64,000 nucleotides of DNA from Prochlorococcus marinus str. SB (GTDB taxonomy: Bacteria > Cyanobacteriota > Cyanobacteriia > PCC-6307 > Cyanobiaceae), in NCBI RefSeq assembly GCF_000760115.1, contig NZ_JNAS01000002.1:1173530-1237529 (forward strand), given 5' to 3'. Below, one piece after another: positions 25,946 through 33,586 of the stretch. The position numbers were made by a program, and so were the translations under genes. Below the pieces are notes generated by a model. That model was not told the origin of the DNA. It made no database searches and saw nothing but the letters and a program-made list of their open reading frames with translations. Each line of letters opens with the position of its first letter. Position 1 is the first letter of the stretch.

Positions 25946-26359
25946 ATGATTAATGAATTAAATAAAAAAGGTACTTTAGAAAATATTTATAGAGATTTAG
26001 AATCTGGGATGCCAGAGAATAAATCTATAAAGGAGTATGCCCTTCCTAATGCTAGGCAATGGTTAGGAGGTAGATTTGTTGCTATATGGGTTTTACCAAT
26101 TTATTTCATTAGAAAGTTTGCAAAGTTTTCTTCCTCATCCGCTTTTGTTAAACCATATTCTCCCTCTGAAAATGGTCCATCATATAAGCAACCAGAAACA
26201 CTATTTACTGCTTTGAGGAATGTTTTTAAGGGTGAAGATCATTTGAGATTTTTTGATCATAGATTTATTGGTATTTGGGTTTTACCAATTGCCCTAACTG
26301 GGATAGTTTTTGAAATATTATTAATAGCTCCTACGAATAACACTACACCTTTTAATTAA
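25946..26359 (+). CDS. Membrane protein with internal duplication, 137 aa
   Basis: RFVAIWVLPIYFIRKF (about residues 43-58) and RFIGIWVLPIALTGIV (about 106-121) are two copies of the same RF-x2-IWVLPI helix. Two similar hydrophobic segments are separated by a polar loop. Function unknown. Confidence 0.6.
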   Translation: MINELNKKGTLENIYRDLESGMPENKSIKEYALPNARQWLGGRFVAIWVLPIYFIRKFAKFSSSSAFVKPYSPSENGPSYKQPETLFTALRNVFKGEDHLRFFDHRFIGIWVLPIALTGIVFEILLIAPTNNTTPFN

Positions 26360-26556
26360 TTATTTCTAAAATCTATTATTTAATTTTTAGAATAACTAAA
26401 ATTATATTATTTTTCTTCTAAAGTTCTATTTATAATTACTTAAAAGATTAAGATGAAATTGTTTATATTAGAATTATTTCTATTTAAAATTAGATAGTTT
26501 CAATAATTGAGAATGCTTGACATACCTCTTAATATAGAAAAAGTAGTTCATTCTTT

Positions 26557-26832
26557 ATGTCTAGGCAAATAACAAAAGTAATTTCTTTTAAAATTGAAAG
26601 TACATTTGAAGAATGGGTAAAAATTTTTGATAGTAAAGAAGCAGATCTAAGACATTCTGAATTTGATATTAAGCCACTATTTAGAGGATTCAGTAAAGAT
26701 GATCCTAAAAAAGTTATTTGTATAAAGCAGGCTCCTGAAGGAAATATTCAAAAGTTTGTTCAAGCAAATAGTGAATGGATAAAAAGTCACAAAGTTGATT
26801 TCTCAAGCATGGAAGAGTCATCTTGGATATGA
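26557..26832 (+). CDS. DUF3764 family protein, 91 aa
   Basis: Carries the family pattern more closely than the copy at 22276: FKIESTFEEWVKIFDSKEAD, FRGFSKDDPKKVICIKQAPE and SSWI at the end. Predicted soluble alpha/beta domain. Its stop overlaps the next start (ATGA), so the two are coupled. Confidence 0.82.
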   Translation: MSRQITKVISFKIESTFEEWVKIFDSKEADLRHSEFDIKPLFRGFSKDDPKKVICIKQAPEGNIQKFVQANSEWIKSHKVDFSSMEESSWI

Positions 26833-27059
26833 ATCAGTTTAGAATTGCTAAAATAATTATAATTTTTTCATCATTATCTTATTTGTGTATTACATTTTTA
26901 AGAAATTATAATTCTCCAGAAAATATAGAAAAAAGATGTATTCTTAAATTTGAAAAAGATTTTAAAAATCATTTGGAAACATCTCATGAAGAATGGAATC
27001 AAATTTTAGATTTAGCTGATAACAATTATTTAAAATGTATGGGAATACCTCTGTATTAA
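26829..27059 (+). CDS. Small N-anchored protein, 76 aa
   Basis: The ATG at 26829 overlaps the DUF3764 stop by four bases and is preferred to the TTG two codons upstream. An N-terminal helix (IAKIIIIFSSLSYLCITFL) is a signal or anchor. The remaining part is charged, with Cys in KRCIL and LKCMG. Function unknown. Confidence 0.6.
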   Translation: MNQFRIAKIIIIFSSLSYLCITFLRNYNSPENIEKRCILKFEKDFKNHLETSHEEWNQILDLADNNYLKCMGIPLY

Positions 27060-27061
27060 TT

Positions 27062-27277
27062 ATGGGAGAGGCAAAGAGAAGAAAAAATTTAGGTATTCCG
27101 CCTAGAGAAAAAAATGAAGACATAAAGTTTCCTCAACTCGATAAAAAAGCCATACAGCAAAAAGTTAGGTCCACACTATATAAATATCCAATAATACCTT
27201 TTCTTTTTTATGGAGTCGCCGTAGTGATCCTAATCGGAGGTTTATTTTATGTTTTTAAATCCTTTAATATTGCTTAA
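27062..27277 (+). CDS. DUF2839 family membrane protein, 71 aa
   Basis: Begins with the family signature MGEAKRRKNLGIPPREK at the ATG two bases after the preceding stop. One C-terminal membrane helix (FLFYGVAVVILIGGLFYVF). A second family member is at 29476. The role is unknown. Confidence 0.78.
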   Translation: MGEAKRRKNLGIPPREKNEDIKFPQLDKKAIQQKVRSTLYKYPIIPFLFYGVAVVILIGGLFYVFKSFNIA

Positions 27278-27457
27278 TTGATAGGGTTGTGAATTTTGAT
27301 ATTGAAGACTCTTTGTAACCATTATAAAAAAAATTTTTAAGGATATTAAATTATCAAAAATAAATGTGTAATGAATTATGAAAAATAATAGATGATAATT
27401 ATTTACGATTGACACCATCTTGAGGTGCAGTAATTTTAGATTAAATTAAAAATATTT

Positions 27458-27592
27458 ATGAAAAAAATAAATAAAAAATATGCTGAATTAATGCGTCAAG
27501 CTGATAATGCAGTTGGAAGAAAAGAAGTAGTTAGTTTATTAAAAAAAGCTGCAATGATAATGTCTAAATCTGAGGAAAACTTAGCTGCTTAA
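27458..27592 (+). CDS. Small conserved protein, 44 aa
   Basis: MKKINKKYAELMRQADNAVG then RKEVVSLLKKAAMIM. Paralogue of the 45-aa product at 6775 (shared KKY-x2-L and GRKEV-x-SL-x-K). Basic and helical. Function unknown. Confidence 0.6.
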   Translation: MKKINKKYAELMRQADNAVGRKEVVSLLKKAAMIMSKSEENLAA

Positions 27593-27601
27593 GTTAGAAA
27601 A

Positions 27602-27733
27602 CTATTTTATTAGGATAAATAAAACACCATAAAGAATGATTGATGAGGATGCTGCCATAATGATAAATGGTAGTATCATGCCTGAGTTTAACCATCTTAA
27701 AAGTCTAATTTTTTTGTTAATTACTCTTGGCAT
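27602..27733 (-). CDS. Very small membrane protein, 43 aa
   Basis: MPRVINKKIRLLRWLNSGM is a basic N-terminus followed by one long hydrophobic helix to the end (ASSSIILYGVLFILIK). Family unknown. Confidence 0.4.
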   Translation of the reverse strand: MPRVINKKIRLLRWLNSGMILPFIIMAASSSIILYGVLFILIK

Positions 27734-27959
27734 CTTTTCTAAATCCCTTAATTGCAACTTAACAAGTAAATAAATGGTGTAAATGATTAATTAATCTTTT
27801 TAAATAGAATTCTTTGGCTATTTTGGAATTAAATTTTCTAAAAAAAATTATTATAATAGAACTCGGATTTTTTTATCCTGAGAGAAATTTTTAGGTAATT
27901 AATACCTTGTATTCTTCAAATTTCTAATGCAAGATTTAGAAACATTAGATTTCTAAATA

Positions 27960-28082
27960 ATGATTGAAAATTTAAAAGATAGCCCTGAAGAATTTGAAGA
28001 TTATGATTCAGAACTGCTACTTAAGATTCTAAATAAGAGATCACTGGAGTATAAAAAAGGTGATGATAAAGAACTATTTTAG
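27960..28082 (+). CDS. Small acidic protein, 40 aa
   Basis: MIENLKDSPEEFEDYDSELL then LKILNKRSLEYKKGDDKELF. Charged and helical, with no motif recognised. Codon choice matches its neighbours. It lies 29 bases before the next small frame. Confidence 0.4.
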   Translation: MIENLKDSPEEFEDYDSELLLKILNKRSLEYKKGDDKELF

Positions 28083-28111
28083 ATGAAAATTGGAAAATTA
28101 ATTCAAAAAAT

Positions 28112-28234
28112 ATGAGTAATATTATTCCTTCAGATAATTCAAATTTGAAAAGAATATTATCAGATATATTCCCAAATAAAAAAATAATGATTCATCATAA
28201 TAATGATGGGTCGCAAACAATTTTCTTATCTTAA
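28112..28234 (+). CDS. Small protein, 40 aa
   Basis: MSNIIPSDNSNLKRILSDIF then PNKKIMIHHNNDGSQTIFLS. No family recognised. Ends about 105 bases before the riboswitch-like leader. Confidence 0.35.
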   Translation: MSNIIPSDNSNLKRILSDIFPNKKIMIHHNNDGSQTIFLS

Positions 28235-28340
28235 TTTGCGTATTATTAAAAGCTTATTTATACAATTTATGCAAATTTTTTTGTGAAAAATTAGTAAAAA
28301 TTACTCTCGCGGAATTTTTTTGAAGATGTTATCGTTCATT

Positions 28341-28396
28341 AACGTTCATCCAAGTTTATTTCTCTGGACGCATGATATGGGAGTAGGGAACGGGAT
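28341..28396 (+). promoter_or_regulatory. Glutamine riboswitch-like leader (glnA / Downstream-peptide type)
   Basis: AACGTTCATCC, then GGACGCA (28367-28373), then GGGAGTAGGGAACGGGA. The GTTC and GAAC segments can form the closing helix and ATCC/GGAC the second helix. This arrangement resembles the cyanobacterial glutamine-sensing RNA. It is followed 22 bases later by a short ORF, as that motif usually is. Matched by eye, so a covariance search is needed. Confidence 0.6.
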
Positions 28397-28417
28397 TCTC
28401 ATTAACTGCAAAAGACT

Positions 28418-28588
28418 ATGAATAACCTCTTACAAATAAGAGAAAAAATTAAAAGAGCCAATAGGCTACATGAAGCCCAACTTTTGGCAACTAAAAGTGG
28501 AGAAATTACCCAATACAGAAGATCCGTCTTTGAAGAAAGAATCAGGAAAACACAAAAAGAAATCAAATTGGAAGATTCAAAAAATTAG
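28418..28588 (+). CDS. Downstream-peptide-type protein, 56 aa
   Basis: MNNLLQIREKIKRANRLHEA, then a polar segment with GEITQYRRSVFEERIRKTQ. Wholly helical and charged. Its position directly after a glutamine-riboswitch-like leader suggests a small regulator of nitrogen metabolism, possibly acting on glutamine synthetase or a related enzyme. That role is inference. A terminator lies 26 bases after the stop. Confidence 0.65.
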   Translation: MNNLLQIREKIKRANRLHEAQLLATKSGEITQYRRSVFEERIRKTQKEIKLEDSKN

Positions 28589-28613
28589 ATTCTTTTTTGA
28601 AACTGATCAATTA

Positions 28614-28639
28614 AGAGGGGGTTTAATCCCTCTCTTTTT
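28614..28639 (+). terminator. Rho-independent terminator
   Basis: Stem AGAGGG / CCCTCT with an eight-base loop, followed by a T-rich run. It ends the riboswitch-peptide transcript. Confidence 0.7.
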
Positions 28640-28776
28640 ATTTATAAAATTAACGTAATTATTTATTTATTTTTTAGATTATGGATTATTAAAAATTACA
28701 TAATTTTGATGCTTTTACTATTGATTAAATTTATATAAATGGCAAATTTAATTCAGTAATTAAGAGGTAAATAAAT

Positions 28777-29067
28777 ATGTTTAAAAAGAAAAATAAACAA
28801 ATTAAAACCTCACCCAATAAATCAAATTTAGATCAAGTTTTATGGTTTATAGAAAATTATTTGCCCCAAAAGAAAGATAAAGGGGTTCAAAAAAAATTGT
28901 ATATAGATAATCTAGAAGAAGAGACTATTAAGATATTTTCAAAATTAGCCTCTACACGTTCTAAAACATTATTACCAACTACAAAAAATACGACAATCTC
29001 TTTTACCTTTGGTAATTGGGCCTTGCCTTATCTGAAATTGCTTAAGAAAATAGGAATAGCTAAGTAA
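28777..29067 (+). CDS. Conserved hypothetical protein, 96 aa
   Basis: Very basic N-terminus (MFKKKNKQIKTSPNKSN), then a soluble mixed domain ending NWALPYLKLLKKIGIAK. No family recognised. Good codon use and an isolated frame support a real gene. Confidence 0.55.
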   Translation: MFKKKNKQIKTSPNKSNLDQVLWFIENYLPQKKDKGVQKKLYIDNLEEETIKIFSKLASTRSKTLLPTTKNTTISFTFGNWALPYLKLLKKIGIAK

Positions 29068-29222
29068 GAAAATTGTGATCGGCTAGAACTAGATTTATCC
29101 CGCAAATAAAAATAATTAAAGATTAAAAAGTCTCAGAAAGTTCTTTTCGAAATTTAAGGAGGAATACTTACTTTACATAAAAAATACAATTGCTAAGTTT
29201 AAGATAAGAGATCTATTCATTA

Positions 29223-29369
29223 ATGTTTCTAAATTATCTGCCTAGTGAAATGGTTGAAGTTGTTGGTTTGACAATGATTTTTTCATTTCTAGTTGGAACT
29301 ATCTTGATTTTGTTATTTACATCAGATCAGGCAAATACAAAAAATCTATATTTAAAGAAGGCAAAATAA
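29223..29369 (+). CDS. Small membrane protein, 48 aa
   Basis: MFLNYLPSEMVEVVGLTMIF begins a single helix running to about residue 32, followed by a polar basic tail (KNLYLKKAK). Family unknown; the size suits a thylakoid small subunit. Confidence 0.45.
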   Translation: MFLNYLPSEMVEVVGLTMIFSFLVGTILILLFTSDQANTKNLYLKKAK

Positions 29370-29475
29370 ATTTTAAATAATTTGTTTATCTATAAAGGAC
29401 CTCTGTTTTGAAAAAAGTTAACTCGCAGGTGTAGAACATAATTTTTAATATTGATACATATACAAATTTAAGATT

Positions 29476-29673
29476 ATGGGCGAAGCTAAAAGAAGAGAAG
29501 AATTAGGATTGCCACCTAGACAAAAAAATGAATTAAATAAATCTGATAGGTACTTTTCATGGCTTCCAATTACTAAATCAAGAATTAAGAAATACCCTTA
29601 CATGGGTGTAGCAACAATGGCACTGGGAGCGATAATTTTCTTAGTAAGTGGAGGCGCAAATAGTATTAATTAG
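29476..29673 (+). CDS. DUF2839 family membrane protein, 65 aa
   Basis: Starts with the signature MGEAKRREELGLPPRQK and has a C-terminal helix (YMGVATMALGAIIFLVSGG). Paralogue of the protein at 27062. The leader carries a 33-base element (29418-29450) that recurs at 60306. Function unknown. Confidence 0.78.
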   Translation: MGEAKRREELGLPPRQKNELNKSDRYFSWLPITKSRIKKYPYMGVATMALGAIIFLVSGGANSIN

Positions 29674-29701
29674 TTTGATTTTGGCTTGGCTTAGAATATA
29701 T

Positions 29702-29962
29702 CTAAGATTTTTTTTGTAATAGTTTAACGCCAGATATTATTGAGATTATTGAAGATATACCAAGAAATATCGAGTAAAAAGGTTGCATATTAATAATGCC
29801 AAAATTACCCGTATGCCATTTTATTAACCAAAAAGCATCTACTCCTAATGGTTGAAGAATACTATAAATAGTCCCAGATACAATAGTAATTAGTAAGGGG
29901 ATTGCTGAAATCGCGGTTATTTTTCTGTGAATTTTTCTTTGAGTTGTTTTTAATTTTTCCAT
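29702..29962 (-). CDS. PepSY-like small membrane protein, 86 aa
   Basis: Two or three helices: HRKITAISAIPLLITIVSGT (about residues 12-31), a middle segment with WHTGNFG, and FYSIFLGISSIISIISGVKL at the end. The H-x2-I-x4-P-L pattern is like the first helix of PepSY-associated membrane proteins. Starts directly after the DUF3721 gene (stop and start adjacent), so it is last in the 31238-to-29702 cluster. Confidence 0.6.
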   Translation of the reverse strand: MEKLKTTQRKIHRKITAISAIPLLITIVSGTIYSILQPLGVDAFWLIKWHTGNFGIINMQPFYSIFLGISSIISIISGVKLLQKKS

Positions 29963-30184
29963 TTATTTCCTCAAATAGATATGTAATTCTTTTTCGTTTT
30001 TGCATGGCATCCATTTATCTTGATTCTTATGTATTCCTTCGCAACCAAGTTCTAAAGATCTATTTTCGGCCTCCTCTTCAGAATGAAATGTACCCCTCAT
30101 ATGTGCATGCGAATAACTATTTAAATTTAGAGATAAGAAAAATAAAAAAAATAAAAATTTATAATTTCTAAGAAAAATATGCAT
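29963..30184 (-). CDS. DUF3721 exported protein, 73 aa
   Basis: A signal peptide (FLFFLFFLSLNLNSYSHA) precedes the DUF3721 pattern: MRGTFHSEEEAENRSLELGC, GIHKNQDKWMPC. The conserved His and Cys could bind a metal such as copper; this is inference from residue content and context. It follows the DUF411 gene by 21 bases. Confidence 0.75.
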   Translation of the reverse strand: MHIFLRNYKFLFFLFFLSLNLNSYSHAHMRGTFHSEEEAENRSLELGCEGIHKNQDKWMPCKNEKELHIYLRK

Positions 30185-30205
30185 TATTTCAAATAAGTAT
30201 TTGTA

Positions 30206-30724
30206 TTAAGGAGAAATTTTATCAAATATTTTTGTTTTGCCAGTACTACTAAATGAAACTACTTTGTAGTTCTCATAATCATGAGAGTGAGAGTCGTGAG
30301 AATGTATTTCCATACCTGGAGAGCCAAGTGGCATGCCCGGAACTGCTATCCCATTGATATTTGGTTTTTCTCTAAAAAGTTTGTTTATTGATTCAATCGG
30401 GACATGTCCCTCAATCGTATAGTTAGCTATTTGAGCAGAGTGACATGATCTCAGGTTATTGGGAATTTGATATTGGTTTTTAATTACTGAAACATCCTCA
30501 ACTATATTATCAACAACTTCTAATCCATTAGCTCTTAAATGATTGATCCATTTTTTGCAACAACCACATGATGCTGATCTGTAAGAAACAACTTTTGGGA
30601 TATCTATATTTTCTTGAGTTAAAGCAATACTCTTATATGGATTAATTATATTTGTAAAAAGAATTCCAGAAAAAATTAGATAATTTAAAAATCCTCTTTT
30701 AATAAATATTTTATTAAGTGCCAT
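30206..30724 (-). CDS. DUF411 metal-binding protein, 172 aa
   Basis: Exported or anchored by an N-terminal helix. The family core is clear: SCGCC (Cys 53, 55, 56), RSCHSAQI, EGHVP and GIAVPGMPLGSPGME. A His-rich stretch (HSHDSHSHD) follows. DUF411 proteins are linked to copper and other metal resistance. Middle gene of the minus-strand cluster with MauE-like, DUF3721 and PepSY-like genes. Confidence 0.85.
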   Translation of the reverse strand: MALNKIFIKRGFLNYLIFSGILFTNIINPYKSIALTQENIDIPKVVSYRSASCGCCKKWINHLRANGLEVVDNIVEDVSVIKNQYQIPNNLRSCHSAQIANYTIEGHVPIESINKLFREKPNINGIAVPGMPLGSPGMEIHSHDSHSHDYENYKVVSFSSTGKTKIFDKISP

Positions 30725-30785
30725 ACTAATTACGACGATTAAATTTAATATTTAAATTAACCATAAATGAAAATTTATTAAATCG

Positions 30786-31238
30786 CTATTTAATAAGAAT
30801 TAAGACACTCATAATTGCCATTAAAAGATTTTCGATAAAACTAATAATTCCCAAAGGAGTTTTTGCATATCCACCAATACATGCACAATTTAATTTTAAT
30901 TTATCCAAATAAACAGCCTTAAATACCGAAATCATGCCAGAAATTCCTAAAATTAGAGCAATAAAAATAATTAAAGAGGGTGGAGAAGAATTAAGAAAAC
31001 TTATTCCAATTAATATTTCGCAAAAAGGATAAATATATATCCAGCCATCAAATTTAGAAGATATTAAATCATATTTCTTATAACTTGTTCCAAAAGCTTC
31101 AATATCCATAAGCTTGAGCATAGCTAAAAGGCAAATTGATATCCCCATAAAAATTTGGAAACTTTTAAGAAATGAAATAGTTATCAGAAATGAAGTACCA
31201 AAGACTGCAATTAACGGGGTAAATGACTTAATCTTCAT
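30786..31238 (-). CDS. MauE/DoxX-like membrane protein, 150 aa
   Basis: Four helices; KLMDIEAF after helix 2, YPFCEILIG in helix 3 and LNCACIGGY with two Cys near the C-terminal helix. This fits the MauE/DoxX-like redox membrane family. Together with DUF411 downstream it suggests a metal or thiol-handling unit. First gene of the four-gene cluster. Confidence 0.7.
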   Translation of the reverse strand: MKIKSFTPLIAVFGTSFLITISFLKSFQIFMGISICLLAMLKLMDIEAFGTSYKKYDLISSKFDGWIYIYPFCEILIGISFLNSSPPSLIIFIALILGISGMISVFKAVYLDKLKLNCACIGGYAKTPLGIISFIENLLMAIMSVLILIK

Positions 31239-31335
31239 TTTTAACTTTTAAGGATGGAGTCACAAATACTAGATGGATTTGCTTGTTTAATTATTTTTAG
31301 TCTTTTGATAAGTTTGTCTCGATCTATTTGATGTT

Positions 31336-31470
31336 TTAAATAATTAATACATAAATTTTTTCCTGATATACCTCTGCTATTGGAGCAATCTTTAAAGCAA
31401 TAGCAAAAGTACCAATAACTAAAAGAATGTTTGTGGCTAGTCGAATGTTTGGTCGAAAATTAGATCTCAT
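31336..31470 (-). CDS. Very small membrane protein, 44 aa
   Basis: MRSNFRPNIRLATNILLVIG then one helix (TFAIALKIAP). The start overlaps the stop of the preceding frame by four bases (ATGA). Last of a three-gene micro-operon. Confidence 0.45.
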   Translation of the reverse strand: MRSNFRPNIRLATNILLVIGTFAIALKIAPIAEVYQEKIYVLII

Positions 31471-31583
31471 TCGTATTCTTTATTTCTGTCAATAACTTCC
31501 CTTAAATATATATCTTTTAGCTCATCATTGTATCCATTTTCTTCTGCAAATTTCTCTAGTTCCTTCAACTCTTTTTCTTTCAT
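31467..31583 (-). CDS. Small charged protein, 38 aa
   Basis: MKEKELKELEKFAEENGYND then ELKDIYLREVIDRNKEYE. Fully helical, with no motif. Coupled on both sides: TAATG at its start and ATGA at its end. The double coupling supports real translation. Confidence 0.5.
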   Translation of the reverse strand: MKEKELKELEKFAEENGYNDELKDIYLREVIDRNKEYE

Positions 31584-31726
31584 TAAGCAGATTTGGATAT
31601 ATTATTTTTCATATCTTCAATTTGATTTATTAATTCATCTAACCATTCTGTATTATTTTCGGATCTTTTCTGAAAATATGAAATTTTAGGTTGATTTATT
31701 TCTAGTGTCTCATAATCTCCACTCAT
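31583..31726 (-). CDS. Small charged protein, 47 aa
   Basis: MSGDYETLEINQPKISYFQK then helical NNTEWLDELINQIEDMKN. First of three coupled tiny genes. Function unknown. Confidence 0.5.
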   Translation of the reverse strand: MSGDYETLEINQPKISYFQKRSENNTEWLDELINQIEDMKNNISKSA

Positions 31727-31870
31727 AAATTACCCCTAAATTTATACTCTGCATAATTTATCTAGAGAGATTATGCACATCAATAGGTTCTATTACTTAT
31801 TAGACATTTACCATTAGTAGCAAGTCGTTTTTTAATAGTATAAATATCAAGGAATTTATCTTTAAAAAAA

Positions 31871-31975
31871 ATGGCAACTAATGAAGAACTAGAAAAAAGA
31901 ATTAAGACTTTAGAAAAAGAAGTACAACATCTAAAAGCTGTTCTGCAGTATCAAATGAGAAATAATAAAAAGTGA
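31871..31975 (+). CDS. Tiny coiled-coil protein, 34 aa
   Basis: MATNEELEKRIKTLEKEVQH then LKAVLQYQ: clean heptads with Leu, Ile and Val at a/d positions. Probably a small dimeric coiled coil. Function unknown. Confidence 0.5.
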   Translation: MATNEELEKRIKTLEKEVQHLKAVLQYQMRNNKK

Positions 31976-32150
31976 TTAGTATTGTATAGCGATTACTTTT
32001 GGTCAGGTAAGCATTCTCTTTTGGTTGTTTTAGCTACCTAATAAAAAGCTAAATATTAAAAATTAATCCATAATTAGTTACTTAAAAAAAATAACTTTAG
32101 TCATTGATATTTAGAACATATTTGTTTTTATATATATAAAACTACTTTAT

Positions 32151-32267
32151 ATGATTAACTCAATAGCTATTACATTGTTATTATTAGGCTCTTTAGTTGC
32201 TTACAAAAGACTCAAAAGAAAGAAACGGCAATTTCACGCACCACCTACAAATCAGCTTCCTAGTTGA
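32151..32267 (+). CDS. Tiny membrane protein, 38 aa
   Basis: MINSIAITLLLLGSLVAYKR: one helix then a very basic stretch (LKRKKRQ) and a Pro-rich tail. Family unknown. Confidence 0.4.
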   Translation: MINSIAITLLLLGSLVAYKRLKRKKRQFHAPPTNQLPS

Positions 32268-32417
32268 AAATTAAATTCCGTCTTCGTCTTCTCCAAAAGG
32301 ATTGTATCTAATATCTCAGATTAGAACGACCGCTATAGATAAAAGCAATAGACCAAAAATAACTTGAGGAGGAGGAAATAACATCAATGAAATATAACAA
32401 TTATCAATAAGCTTTGC

Positions 32418-32618
32418 TTATGAAAATTTTAAGGGGTAATCGATATTGTTTGGTTCTAAATGTTTTAAATAACAAGCTGTTGTGCAATCTACTCCCTCAC
32501 TATTGATGCTACAAGAAGTTATACATTCAAAAAAACTTTCCAAAGCATCGGAATCATTAATATTTGAATAAATTTCTTTATGCATGGTTAAACTTCCATT
32601 CTGAAGCTTATCTAGCAA
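32418..32618 (-). CDS. Twin CX3C small protein, 66 aa
   Basis: Cys 32, 36, 45 and 49 form CITSC-x8-CTTAC, two C-x3-C pairs on what look like two helices. The rest is polar. A start at the internal Met 12 is possible. The Cys layout suits a helical hairpin held by disulphides or a metal. Function unknown. Confidence 0.55.
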   Translation of the reverse strand: MLDKLQNGSLTMHKEIYSNINDSDALESFFECITSCSINSEGVDCTTACYLKHLEPNNIDYPLKFS

Positions 32619-32669
32619 TTAATTTTTAATAATGTCAAATTTTAGGTAAAGTACCTATTCACCATTTTT

Positions 32670-32918
32670 TTAAAAAAAACTGTTGAATCTATAAGTTTTT
32701 TCCCACCCTTCCTCTAATAGTTTTTTATATTCTTGTCTCGCTTCTTCGATAGATTCAACCCTAGAGCCTTTCAAAACTGGCTTACTTGATCGCTTAAGCA
32801 CACAACCATAAGAGATTAAAATTGCATTAACCATAGAAGGGTTCTTAGAACTTTCTTCAAAAGGTTCAAATACTTTAATCCTTGATCTGGTTTTATTGAT
32901 TAAAGTAAATTTTTCCAT
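32670..32918 (-). CDS. DUF1651-like protein, 82 aa
   Basis: Has RIKVFEPFEESSK, ISYGCVLKRSSKPVLKGSRV and the end EARQEYKKLLEEGW. It is a close paralogue of the 82-aa protein at 60621, with most residues the same. An unusual feature is a terminator-like hairpin whose T run ends directly at the start codon (32919-32942), leaving no room for a normal ribosome-binding site. Function unknown. Confidence 0.75.
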   Translation of the reverse strand: MEKFTLINKTRSRIKVFEPFEESSKNPSMVNAILISYGCVLKRSSKPVLKGSRVESIEEARQEYKKLLEEGWEKTYRFNSFF

Positions 32919-32942
32919 AAAAAAAGGGCGTTAGCTTCGCCC
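32919..32942 (-). terminator. Terminator-like hairpin abutting a start codon
   Basis: On the minus strand GGGCG / CGCCC with a seven-base loop is followed by seven T residues that run straight into the ATG at 32918. It may end an upstream transcript or act as an attenuator. Confidence 0.6.
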
Positions 32943-32971
32943 CAATCAAAAAGCGGGATAATCCCCATCAC

Positions 32972-33086
32972 CCAGCCTTTTTAAAATCTTAGCACTACAT
33001 ATGGTGTTTGTAAGTATTTAAAATTACCTATTGATGGGGTTGTTTGTTTCTGTTTAATTTGTCATTATAGGAGTCCCCATCACCTA
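32972..33086. repeat. Pair of CCCCATCACC direct repeats
   Basis: TCCCCATCACCCAG (32972-32985) and TCCCCATCACCTAG (33076-33089 region) lie about 104 bases apart, each followed by a T-rich run. The stretch has no ORF. Possibly two related small RNA or terminator units. Confidence 0.35.
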
Positions 33087-33213
33087 GGCTCGTAAGAGTC
33101 TTTTTTTTTTGCTATTTTTCCTTTTAGGCTTAAGCCCTTTTTAATTAGTGTTTAAAGACTTTTTATTTAATTTTTAAATTCGATAATTAATAATTAAAAA
33201 AATATTTTTATTC

Positions 33214-33525
33214 ATGCAAACTTACATCGTTCACTGGCAATTTCCAGATCAAGAAAGTCATATGCAAGGGGCCGAAGCTTTTGCAGGTTTCGTTGAAGGT
33301 GGATGCGAAGGTGATGAATTTGATGGGTTTAAAGTTCTTAATCGAGTAGTGAATCCCGAGGGAGCTAATGGTTGGGCAATAGTTGAATCTTCAAACCATC
33401 AGAACATTTGGAAATGGAGTAGTATCTGGGTCGATAACTTTGGCGTAGAAATTGAAGTTACACCAGTTCTAACGGATAAAGAATTTCTTTCCGTCCATAA
33501 AGAAATTGCAGCAGCCTCTAACTAA
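33214..33525 (+). CDS. DUF3303 family protein, 103 aa
   Basis: Clear family match: MQTYIVHWQFPDQESHMQGA at the start, then CEGDEFDGFKVLNRV and VEIEVTPVLTDKEFL. A small alpha/beta barrel common in marine cyanobacteria; no reaction known. Stands alone. Confidence 0.82.
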   Translation: MQTYIVHWQFPDQESHMQGAEAFAGFVEGGCEGDEFDGFKVLNRVVNPEGANGWAIVESSNHQNIWKWSSIWVDNFGVEIEVTPVLTDKEFLSVHKEIAAASN

Positions 33526-33586
33526 TAGTTAATTTTTTTTGGTGTTTGAATGTTGATCTAAAATAAAATGGTATTTGTTATTTTTT

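Noticed and set aside
28470..28658. 62-codon plus-strand frame over the downstream-peptide gene
   Set aside because: Overlaps the better placed 56-aa frame and runs through its terminator.
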